Assembly (NCBI GenBank): GCA_900754175.1 | Contig: CAAEBS010000167.1 | Span: 1-23,699, forward strand | DNA: 23,699 nt | Reading direction: 5' to 3' | Source: Clostridia bacterium | Lineage (GTDB): Bacteria > Bacillota > Clostridia > Oscillospirales > CAG-272 | In this document: piece by piece, positions 8,233 through 13,595 of the stretch | How the letters are laid out: every line of letters starts with the position of its first letter | Numbering within the stretch: position 1 is the first letter of the stretch | Notes under the pieces: model-generated | The model's database searches: none | What the model was told of the DNA's origin: nothing | Seen by the model: the letters and a program-made list of their open reading frames with translations, nothing else | Made by a program: the position numbers and the translations under genes

Positions 8233-8265
8233 AAAAGACCCGATAACGGTTGTATCGGGTCTTTT
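8233..8265 (-). terminator. Terminator after tRNA-Ser
   Basis: The perfect stem AAAAGACCCGATA / TATCGGGTCTTTT with a 7-nt loop begins 3 nt after the tRNA CCA end on the minus strand. It ends the tRNA transcript. Confidence 0.88.
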
Positions 8266-8267
8266 GT

Positions 8268-8356
8268 TGGCGGAAGCGGTGGGATTCGAACCCACGAGCC
8301 CTTGCGGGCTACCTGATTTCGAGTCAGGGCCGTTATGACCACTTCGATACGCTTCC
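8268..8356 (-). tRNA. serX (tRNA-Ser, CGA): tRNA-Ser(CGA)
   Basis: An 89-nt gene with a full cloverleaf. The acceptor GGAAGCG pairs with CGCTTCC, followed by discriminator G and an encoded CCA. The D arm is TCGAAGTGGTCATAACGG-like. The anticodon stem-loop is CCTGA-CTCGAAA-TCAGG with anticodon CGA. The long class II variable arm is GCCCGCAAGGGC, and the T arm is TGGG-TTCGAAT-CCCA. The long variable arm confirms serine. It is followed by a strong terminator. A likely promoter is 434 bp upstream at 8790-8818, with two tRNA-Ser fragments between. Confidence 0.95.
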
Positions 8357-8515
8357 ATATATGTTCACCCTCAAAAACGAGGGAAACAATCGTTATTCAA
8401 TTTTTTAGAAAACCCGTTAGATAAGCCGGTCAGAAAAATCATCAACCACGCGAAAATCCAACAAAATCAAGGCTTTTCGGCGGTTTTCGGTGGCACAACT
8501 ACTCAAATGTGTACA
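8357..8515. other. Gap between tRNA-Ser and a broken tRNA-Ser half
   Basis: About 160 bp without a gene. Next to the tRNA 5' end is a small hairpin CCCTC-AAAAAC-GAGGG (8368-8388 region). The rest is AT-rich and ends at the break point in the tRNA half, with ACTACTCAAATGTGTACA directly before it. Confidence 0.5.
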
Positions 8516-8558
8516 TGATTTCGAGTCAGCCCCGTTATGACCACTTCGATACCTCTCC
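8516..8558 (-). pseudogene. 5' half of a second tRNA-Ser(CGA), cut after the anticodon loop
   Basis: On the minus strand this reads GGAGAGG-TA-TCGAAGTGGTCATAACGGGG then CTGA-CTCGAAA-TCA and stops matching tRNA there. From the D arm through the anticodon it is nearly identical to the intact tRNA-Ser, but its acceptor arm is GGAGAGG instead of GGAAGCG, so it was a different serine gene. A hairpin CTCAG-AAAA-CTGAG lies just before its 5' end, in the same place as the hairpin beside the intact tRNA. Breakage in the anticodon loop is a common integrase target position. Confidence 0.75.
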
Positions 8559-8602
8559 GTATATAGTCAACTCAGAAAACTGAGATAACTTTTTTGTTTT
8601 TC

Positions 8603-8738
8603 AAGTGGGGACGCCCCGTTATGCCCTGTTGCGGTGCCCGGAATTTTCCGCTCGCTTTCGCTCACAAAATTCCGACCGCTACCACTCCTTTTTGCTCGCT
8701 TATTCTGCCACCGGCAGCGCTCGCAAACGTCCCCACTT
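8603..8738. repeat. Palindromic insertion with 11-bp inverted ends
   Basis: AAGTGGGGACG (8603-8613) and CGTCCCCACTT (8728-8738) are perfect inverted repeats. Inside are CGGAATTTT (8639-8647) and AAAATTCCG (8666-8674), flanked by GCGGT and ACCGC, and several GCTCGC copies. No protein is encoded. The size and ends suggest a small structured repeat or MITE-like unit, but no target-site duplication is evident. Confidence 0.5.
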
Positions 8739-8746
8739 CGATACCT
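8613..8746 (-). pseudogene. Third tRNA-Ser 5' fragment, split in the D loop by the palindromic insertion
   Basis: GCCCCGTTATG (8613-8623) and CCACTTCGATACCT (8733-8746) match two adjacent parts of the broken tRNA-Ser half at 8516-8558, in the same order and orientation, but are separated here by about 110 bp. The anticodon part is missing. I infer a third relic interrupted in the D loop. Confidence 0.55.
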
Positions 8747-8789
8747 TTTTCAGCATCTGTTGCATAGTCCGCAATTTTACGTGCTCTTT

Positions 8790-8818
8790 ATTATAGCATA
8801 TCGGAAAGGAAATTGCAA
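8790..8818 (-). promoter_or_regulatory. Promoter for the tRNA-Ser region (TTGCAA-N17-TATAAT)
   Basis: TTGCAA (8818-8813) and a perfect TATAAT (8795-8790) are 17 bp apart on the minus strand. They lie just after the stop codon of the DUF1003 gene and upstream of both tRNA fragments and the intact tRNA. I see no closer promoter for the tRNA. Confidence 0.7.
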
Positions 8819-8833
8819 GTACTTTTTGATATT

Positions 8834-9373
8834 TTATTTATTTTTATTTTCCGGCTCCTGATGCGTGCCCTTTTCGGCGGTCTCCTGTTCCCGGAGAAGC
8901 TTCAGAATGGTTTCCTGCCGGGCGAGGATCTTATTCATTTTATTATGGAGATCCTCGATCATGATCTCGGTTTTGAGGTTTACTTTATAGTCGTTTTCCG
9001 CACGGCGGCGGTCCTTTTCCTCCTGGCGGTTCTGGCTCATCATGATCAGCGGCGCCTGAATTGCCGCCACGCAGGAAAGCACCAGGTTCAGAAGAATAAA
9101 CGGATACGGATCAAACGCCTTGCTTACCATCAGGATATTGACAATCATCCAGCCGAGCAATACGCCCACAAAGGAAAAGATAAACGCCCAGCTCCCCGCA
9201 AATTTGGCGATCTTATCCGCCGCCCGCTGACCGAAGGACGCCGCTTTTTTCTGCTCCTTTACCGTATTGACCGACACTTTACTGCCCGCCAGCAGGTTAA
9301 GGATCTCCTCGTCTGTCATATCGTGTCTGATATCTTCAATGATCTCACTGACCAGTTTCTTATTTTCTTTCAT
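8834..9373 (-). CDS. DUF1003 membrane protein
   Basis: A 179-residue protein matching DUF1003. There is a cytoplasmic N-terminus, two transmembrane helices (about 60-82, SWAFIFSFVGVLLGWMIVNI; about 90-112, YPFILLNLVLSCVAAIQAP) joined by the short loop containing AFDPYPF, then QNRQEEKDR and a C-terminal coiled coil (about 128-165). The motif FDPYPFILLN and SQNRQ after helix 2 is the family signature. No defined function is known; some members are linked to ion transport without proof. It has its own promoter (9408-9436) and an AAAGGAAT site. Confidence 0.85.
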   Translation of the reverse strand: MKENKKLVSEIIEDIRHDMTDEEILNLLAGSKVSVNTVKEQKKAASFGQRAADKIAKFAGSWAFIFSFVGVLLGWMIVNILMVSKAFDPYPFILLNLVLSCVAAIQAPLIMMSQNRQEEKDRRRAENDYKVNLKTEIMIEDLHNKMNKILARQETILKLLREQETAEKGTHQEPENKNK

Positions 9374-9407
9374 ATCGGGATTCCTTTCCGAAAAGAAGTT
9401 TTATCCT

Positions 9408-9436
9408 ATCATACCACAACTCCCGTCATTTTTCAA
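9408..9436 (-). promoter_or_regulatory. Promoter of the DUF1003 gene (TTGAAA-N17-TATGAT)
   Basis: TTGAAA (9436-9431) and TATGAT (9413-9408) are spaced by 17 bp on the minus strand, directly after the pyrG terminator and 35 bp before the DUF1003 start. Confidence 0.7.
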
Positions 9437-9447
9437 GTCCCCCGCAT

Positions 9448-9480
9448 AAAAAAAGCACAGTGAAAATTTCACTGTGCTTT
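9448..9480 (-). terminator. pyrG terminator
   Basis: The perfect stem AAAGCACAGTGAAA / TTTCACTGTGCTTT is followed on the minus strand by seven or more T. It begins 30 bp after the pyrG stop. Confidence 0.9.
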
Positions 9481-9509
9481 GAAAAACGATATGCTTTTGG
9501 AAAATCGTT

Positions 9510-11120
9510 TCAGTTCTTTTCCTCGTGATAAGCGGTTGCGGAGCGGATAAACTCCCGGAAAAGCGGGTGCGCTTTATTGGGGCGGCTCTTGAATTCCGGA
9601 TGGTACTGGACTGCCACGAAGAAACGCTTGTCCGGCAGTTCCACCGCTTCCACCAGATGCTCGTCCGGCGAAGTTCCGGCAATTACCATACCGGCGTTGC
9701 GGAAGTTTTCCCGGAATTCGTTATTGAATTCATAGCGGTGCCGGTGGCGCTCCGAAATGTAATTTGTGCCGTAGATCTTTTCCATATGGGTTCCGGGTGC
9801 GATCTTACAGGGGTAGGCGCCAAGGCGCATGGTTCCGCCCTTGGGAATGTTTCCGTGCTGGTCGGGCATCAGGTCGATGACCTTATGCTCGGTCTGGTCA
9901 AATTCGCCGGAGGTGGCGTCGGCATAGCCGAGGACGTGTCTTGCAAACTCAATGACGGCGATCTGCATTCCAAGGCAGATGCCGAGGTACGGGATATCAT
10001 GCTCCCGGGCGTACTGAACGGCGCAGATCTTTCCCTCGATTCCACGGTTTCCGAAGCCGCCGGGAACCAGGATTCCGTCCACGTCCGCAAAGATCTCACC
10101 GGCGTTTTCAGGGGTTACCGTCTCGGAGTCCACCCACTCCACCTTTACCTTGGCGGCGTTTTCGTATCCGGCGTGGCGCAGAGCCTCCGCCACCGAAAGA
10201 TAGGCATCGTGAAGCTGGACGTATTTTCCCACCAGCGCAATGGTCACCTTCCGGTTGCGGCTGTGGACACGCTCCAGCATGGCGTTCCAGTCGGCAAGGT
10301 CGGGCTTTTTCACGTCGGTCAGCCCCAGCTCCCGGCAGACCACCTCCGAGAAATTTTCCTTTTCCAGCATGATCGGCGCCTCGTAGAGGACCGGCACTGT
10401 CAGGTTGTTGATAACGCAGTCGGATTTTACGTCGCAGAACAGGGCGATCTTTGCCCGGATGCTTTCCGGGATCTCCGCATCACAGCGGCAGATGATGATA
10501 TTCGGCTGGATTCCCGCCTCCCGCAGATCCTTGACCGAATGTTGGGTGGGCTTGGATTTGTACTCATCCGAGCCGGAAATATACGGTACCAGCGTGACAT
10601 GGATAAACAGGCAGTTCTCTCTTCCCTGCTCCCGGGAGATCTGGCGGATCGCCTCCAGAAACGGCTGGCTCTCGATGTCGCCGATGGTGCCGCCGATCTC
10701 GGTAATCACCACGTCCGCCTTGCTGGTCTCGCCGACCCGGTACACAAAGTCCTTGATCTCATTGGTAATATGCGGGATGATCTGCACCGTCTCGCCGAGA
10801 TACTCTCCCCGGCGCTCTTTGTTCAGGACGTTCCAGTACACCTTTCCGGTCGTAAGGTTGGAAAATTTGTTGAGGTCCTCATCGATAAAGCGCTCGTAGT
10901 GTCCAAGATCCAGGTCGGTTTCGGCGCCGTCCTCCGTGACGTACACCTCACCGTGCTGATAAGGACTCATGGTTCCGGGGTCCACGTTGATGTAGGGGTC
11001 CAGCTTCTGTGCGGCGATCTTCAGCCCCCTTGCTTTCAGCAGACGTCCCAGCGACGCCGCCGTGATTCCTTTTCCCAGTCCGGAAACCACTCCACCCGTT
11101 ACGAAAATAAACTTTGGCAT
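9510..11120 (-). CDS. pyrG: CTP synthase
   Basis: CTP synthase makes CTP from UTP, ATP and glutamine in the cytoplasm, the last step of de novo pyrimidine nucleotide synthesis. The 536-residue length is normal for the family. The N-terminal amidoligase domain starts FVTGGVVSGLGKG (P-loop, about 7-18) with the family segment KLDPYINVDPGTMSP. The C-terminal class I glutaminase domain has the nucleophile Cys382 in YLGICLGMQ and His507-Pro-Glu509 in QYHPEF. The start has AAAGGAGAAAAGGT before it. It is a single-gene unit with a promoter at 11142-11169 and a strong terminator. In Bacillus pyrG is controlled by reiterative transcription at its start; I do not see the same initial sequence clearly here. 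Confidence 0.97.
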   Translation of the reverse strand: MPKFIFVTGGVVSGLGKGITAASLGRLLKARGLKIAAQKLDPYINVDPGTMSPYQHGEVYVTEDGAETDLDLGHYERFIDEDLNKFSNLTTGKVYWNVLNKERRGEYLGETVQIIPHITNEIKDFVYRVGETSKADVVITEIGGTIGDIESQPFLEAIRQISREQGRENCLFIHVTLVPYISGSDEYKSKPTQHSVKDLREAGIQPNIIICRCDAEIPESIRAKIALFCDVKSDCVINNLTVPVLYEAPIMLEKENFSEVVCRELGLTDVKKPDLADWNAMLERVHSRNRKVTIALVGKYVQLHDAYLSVAEALRHAGYENAAKVKVEWVDSETVTPENAGEIFADVDGILVPGGFGNRGIEGKICAVQYAREHDIPYLGICLGMQIAVIEFARHVLGYADATSGEFDQTEHKVIDLMPDQHGNIPKGGTMRLGAYPCKIAPGTHMEKIYGTNYISERHRHRYEFNNEFRENFRNAGMVIAGTSPDEHLVEAVELPDKRFFVAVQYHPEFKSRPNKAHPLFREFIRSATAYHEEKN

Positions 11121-11141
11121 ACCTTTTCTCCTTTAAACTTT

Positions 11142-11169
11142 ATTGTATTTTTTTGAATCTGCCAGGCAA
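11142..11169 (-). promoter_or_regulatory. Likely pyrG promoter (TTGCCT-N16-TACAAT)
   Basis: TTGCCT (11169-11164) and TACAAT (11147-11142) are on the minus strand, 16 bp apart, 22 bp before the pyrG ATG. The -35 overlaps the T tract of the terminator of the gene upstream. Confidence 0.55.
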
Positions 11170-11238
11170 AAAAAGAGAGAATACCCCTGTCAAATCCAAT
11201 TGCATCCGCAAATCATCATTGATCAGACGGTATTCTCT
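11167..11238 (-). terminator. Long-loop terminator after the unknown membrane protein gene
   Basis: AGAGAATACC (minus strand, 11238-11229) pairs with GGTATTCTCT (11185-11176), followed by CTTTTTTT. The 43-nt loop is unusually long and may fold further. The hairpin starts 7 nt after the stop codon. Confidence 0.65.
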
Positions 11239-11244
11239 TCAAAA

Positions 11245-11823
11245 TTATTTCTGCTTTCCCTGATCGGGCTTGTGATCCGACGACATTGCCGAGAACAGCC
11301 GGAATCCCTTGAAGCCCAGAAAATACGCCAACCACGATGTCAGCAGGCACGGGATCACGATCAGGAAATGCGTCCACCAATAGGAATTCAGATTGGTTTC
11401 GGCGCCGAACGGAAGGACGAGGTTCATTCCCATATACATTCCTTCCAGGATAATGGTCATGATAAGGTTGATGTTGGCAACCCAGGAATGGGTGGCAACC
11501 AGCGGCTTTGTCGCCGTGAAAAAGACAGCGAACAGGAAGTTCGGCACAGAGGCAACGCAAGCCATGAGCAGACCGGTGTGCGGCTTATACGGCTTTTTGC
11601 CGACGTCTACCGCAATGCGGTCCTTGGCGCCCACTTCCCAGACGAGGGTATAAATCAGAAACAGATAAAACAGCACGGCAAAAATGCTGACCGCCAGAGA
11701 AAGTCCGTCGCTCTTGGTACTGCTGGTCGCCATGGCAAGCAGGGTCCCGAAAAGCGAAATGGCAAACTGGTTGACGAACATTTTGACGATGCTGTAAGAA
11801 TATTGCTGAAAAAAGGTCTTCAT
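11245..11823 (-). CDS. Unknown multi-pass membrane protein
   Basis: I do not recognise this 192-residue protein. It has about five hydrophobic segments: ISLFGTLLAMATSS, LSLAVSIFAVLFYLFLIYTL, LLMACVASVPNFLFAVFF, LIMTIILEGMYMGMNLV and HFLIVIPCLLTSWLAYFLGF. A cytoplasmic loop with KPYKPHTG and a basic tail follow. The ATG at 11823 follows ACGGAGGCTGT; an in-frame upstream Met at 11841 has no better site. It is a single gene with its own promoter (11906-11934) and terminator. The 5' leader contains the palindrome TCGTCtGGCtatGCCgGACGA (11861-11881). Confidence 0.75.
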   Translation of the reverse strand: MKTFFQQYSYSIVKMFVNQFAISLFGTLLAMATSSTKSDGLSLAVSIFAVLFYLFLIYTLVWEVGAKDRIAVDVGKKPYKPHTGLLMACVASVPNFLFAVFFTATKPLVATHSWVANINLIMTIILEGMYMGMNLVLPFGAETNLNSYWWTHFLIVIPCLLTSWLAYFLGFKGFRLFSAMSSDHKPDQGKQK

Positions 11824-11905
11824 ACAGCCTCCGTAAAGCAAACGGAAAATTTCGTTTCAATCGTCTGGCTATGCCGGACGACCTTTCCTATTTCATAACA
11901 GTAAA

Positions 11906-11934
11906 ATTATAATCAATTTTGCCCTCCATTGCAA
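11906..11934 (-). promoter_or_regulatory. Promoter of the unknown membrane protein gene (TTGCAA-N17-TATAAT)
   Basis: TTGCAA (11934-11929) and a perfect TATAAT (11911-11906) are 17 bp apart on the minus strand. They give a leader of about 75 nt that contains the palindrome at 11861-11881. Confidence 0.75.
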
Positions 11935-11950
11935 TAACTAACTTAAAAAG

Positions 11951-11979
11951 TTTACATTTTATCCACTAAATAATAAAAT
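11951..11979 (+). promoter_or_regulatory. Likely promoter of the Xer recombinase gene (TTTACA-N17-TAAAAT)
   Basis: TTTACA (11951-11956) and TAAAAT (11974-11979) are 17 bp apart on the plus strand, divergent from the promoter at 11906-11934. A second AT-rich -10-like TATAAT is at 11987-11992. Confidence 0.5.
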
Positions 11980-12027
11980 TATGTTATATAATTATAGGAG
12001 AGGAAAAATATCTGCCGGAGGCAAAGA

Positions 12028-13086
12028 ATGAATTACGGAATTCCACTTGAAACCCTGCCGCCGCTTGTGCGTGAATTTGCGTCCTACAAATCGGCGATCC
12101 AGAACGCATCCGCCAAGACGGTATCCGAATATCTGCTGGATCTGCGGACCTTCTTCCGCTTTTTGCTGGCACGGGATCAAAAGATCTCCCCGGATTCCGA
12201 GGATTTTGAAAAGATCGACATCAGCGGCGTGGATCTGGATTACATAAAGAACATCACCACCGAGGACATTTACGAATTTCTGCTGTACACCGACCGGGTG
12301 CGTGGGAACATGGCGTCGGCAAAGGCACGGAAGCTCTCGGCGATCAAAGGATTTTTCAAATATCTGACCGTCAAGCGCATGATGCTGGAGGAAAATCCTG
12401 CGGCAAACATGGAAGCGCCGAAGAAAAAACAGGCGTTGCCGAAATTTCTGACGCTTGAGGAAAGTCTGGAGCTTCTGGACGCCGTAAAGAACGACAAGGA
12501 GTCCAAGACCCGGGTGCGGGATTTTGCCATTATCACGCTGTTCCTCAACTGCGGAATGCGGGTGTCCGAACTTGTGGGCATCAATCTGCAGGACGTGGAC
12601 AGGCAGTTGCGCTCGCTGACCGTAACCGGAAAAGGCAACAAACAGCGGATTGTTTACCTGAACGAGGCGTGCCGGGAGGCACTTGCCGATTATTATGCGG
12701 AGCGCCTGAGCGAAGCCCACGTCAGATGTCAGAGCAACGCCCTGTTTTTAAGCGGACGGGAACAACGCATCAGCGTAAAGACCGTCCAGTGGCTGGTCTA
12801 CAAGTATCTGGACATGGCGGGGCTGGAATCCAAGCACTATTCGGTCCACAAGCTCCGTCACACGGCGGCTACCCTGATGTACCAGACCGGAAACGTGGAC
12901 GTCCGGGTGCTCAAGGACATTCTGGGACACGAACAGCTGAACACCACGCAGATCTATACCCACGTCAGCAACCGCAGTATGGAAGAAGCCATGGCGAACA
13001 ACCCGCTCTCCGGTCACCAGAGCCTGTCGGAGGAGGAGCGGACGGAACCAAAGAAAAAAGATATCCCGGACGATTCTCAAAGCTGA
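12028..13086 (+). CDS. XerC/XerD-type tyrosine recombinase
   Basis: A 352-residue recombinase with a SAM-like core-binding domain (about 10-130) and a catalytic domain. Catalytic residues are visible: Arg178 in NCGMRVSEL, Lys202 in TGKGNKQR, His274 and Arg277 in HKLRH, His301 in LGHEQ, and Tyr310 in TQIYTHV. It lacks an arm-binding domain and is the single-copy XerC/D type that resolves chromosome dimers at dif, not a mobile-element integrase. It is longer than typical Xer proteins (about 300) because of an insert near residues 55-80 and a charged tail after 325. The start has CGGAGG at 8 bp. A bidirectional terminator follows. Confidence 0.88.
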   Translation: MNYGIPLETLPPLVREFASYKSAIQNASAKTVSEYLLDLRTFFRFLLARDQKISPDSEDFEKIDISGVDLDYIKNITTEDIYEFLLYTDRVRGNMASAKARKLSAIKGFFKYLTVKRMMLEENPAANMEAPKKKQALPKFLTLEESLELLDAVKNDKESKTRVRDFAIITLFLNCGMRVSELVGINLQDVDRQLRSLTVTGKGNKQRIVYLNEACREALADYYAERLSEAHVRCQSNALFLSGREQRISVKTVQWLVYKYLDMAGLESKHYSVHKLRHTAATLMYQTGNVDVRVLKDILGHEQLNTTQIYTHVSNRSMEEAMANNPLSGHQSLSEEERTEPKKKDIPDDSQS

Positions 13087-13090
13087 ACCA

Positions 13091-13130
13091 CAAAACCGTG
13101 CAGAATGAATTCCGCACGGTTTTGTTTTGT
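13091..13130 (+). terminator. Terminator between convergent genes
   Basis: CAAAACCGTGC (13091-13101) pairs with GCACGGTTTTG (13114-13124), followed by TTTTGT on the plus strand. It starts 5 bp after the recombinase stop and may also serve the convergent small gene ending at 13139. Confidence 0.88.
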
Positions 13131-13138
13131 ATGGAAAA

Positions 13139-13483
13139 TCAGTCCACGACGACCGATTTCTTTTTGCCCTTGCCGTTTTTGGGGTATTCCCGGATCCGGA
13201 TGACGTATTCCAGGTTGACCGCCTGAAGCTCTCCCTTGACCTCCAGGATCATGCCTCCGTTTTCCACTTCCCGGACCACACCCTGTATATTGGTGAGAGA
13301 ATCCGAAACGGTATAAATGATTACTTCTTTTCCGATAAACTGTTTTGCAAGCGTTTCCATTGCAAGCCTTCCTTCCCTGTTCTTTTTTCTGTGTCGGATA
13401 TGCGCTAAAACGATGTATTTTTTCTGCCTTTGAAAGAAGATCAAAACGAGCAAGAAAAAGATAACGAAATAAGACGGATTCAA
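13139..13483 (-). CDS. Small membrane-anchored protein, unknown function
   Basis: A 114-residue protein with one N-terminal helix (PSYFVIFFLLVLIFF), a basic stretch (HIRHRKKNREGR), then a small beta-rich domain (METLAKQFIGKEVIIYTVSD..GGMILEVKGELQAVNLEYVIRI) with an SH3/Sm-like look, ending in GKGKKKSVVVD. I do not recognise a named family. I chose the TTG at 13483 because GGAGGGGAG precedes it at 7 bp and because the promoter at 13519-13547 would start RNA near 13512, which excludes a GTG at 13513. An ATG at 13498 has a weaker site; a second possible start is the METLAKQF Met, which would remove the helix. Confidence 0.65.
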   Translation of the reverse strand: MNPSYFVIFFLLVLIFFQRQKKYIVLAHIRHRKKNREGRLAMETLAKQFIGKEVIIYTVSDSLTNIQGVVREVENGGMILEVKGELQAVNLEYVIRIREYPKNGKGKKKSVVVD

Positions 13484-13518
13484 GGTCTCCCCTCCCATCT
13501 GAAAACAATCCACCTATT

Positions 13519-13547
13519 ATTATAGTCACACAGTCGGATTTTGTCAA
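13519..13547 (-). promoter_or_regulatory. Consensus sigma-A promoter (TTGACA-N17-TATAAT)
   Basis: Both hexamers are perfect (13547-13542 and 13524-13519) and 17 bp apart on the minus strand. The promoter lies directly after the spoIVA terminator and drives the small gene at 13483-13139. Confidence 0.85.
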
Positions 13548-13558
13548 GTGGATTTCCG

Positions 13559-13590
13559 CAAAAAAAAGAGCCCGGTACCGGACTCTTTTT
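13559..13590 (-). terminator. spoIVA terminator
   Basis: AAAAAGAG-TCCGG-TA-CCGGG-CTCTTTTTTTT on the minus strand, starting 6 bp after the spoIVA stop codon. Confidence 0.9.
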
Positions 13591-13595
13591 CAGAT

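Larger units (their letters stand above)
5390..8512. mobile_element. Probable integrated element or remnant (int, xis-like, HNH, tRNA-Ser)
   Basis: This is an integrase and excisionase-like pair, an AT-richer HNH gene, and a right edge where a tRNA-Ser gene is broken just after its anticodon loop (8512-8516). The left edge is set by the loss of the 5' end of the MORN gene. No replication, conjugation or capsid gene is present, so it is either a mini-element or a decayed one. I found no matching tRNA 3'-half on the left, so the exact limits are uncertain. Confidence 0.5.

Noticed and set aside
9525..11156. A 543-codon open frame opposite pyrG
   Set aside because: Mirror of the pyrG codon pattern; no recognisable domain.
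12028..13086. A second mobile-element integrase
   Set aside because: No arm-binding domain, no adjacent excisionase or tRNA, and the Xer layout point to a chromosomal recombinase.
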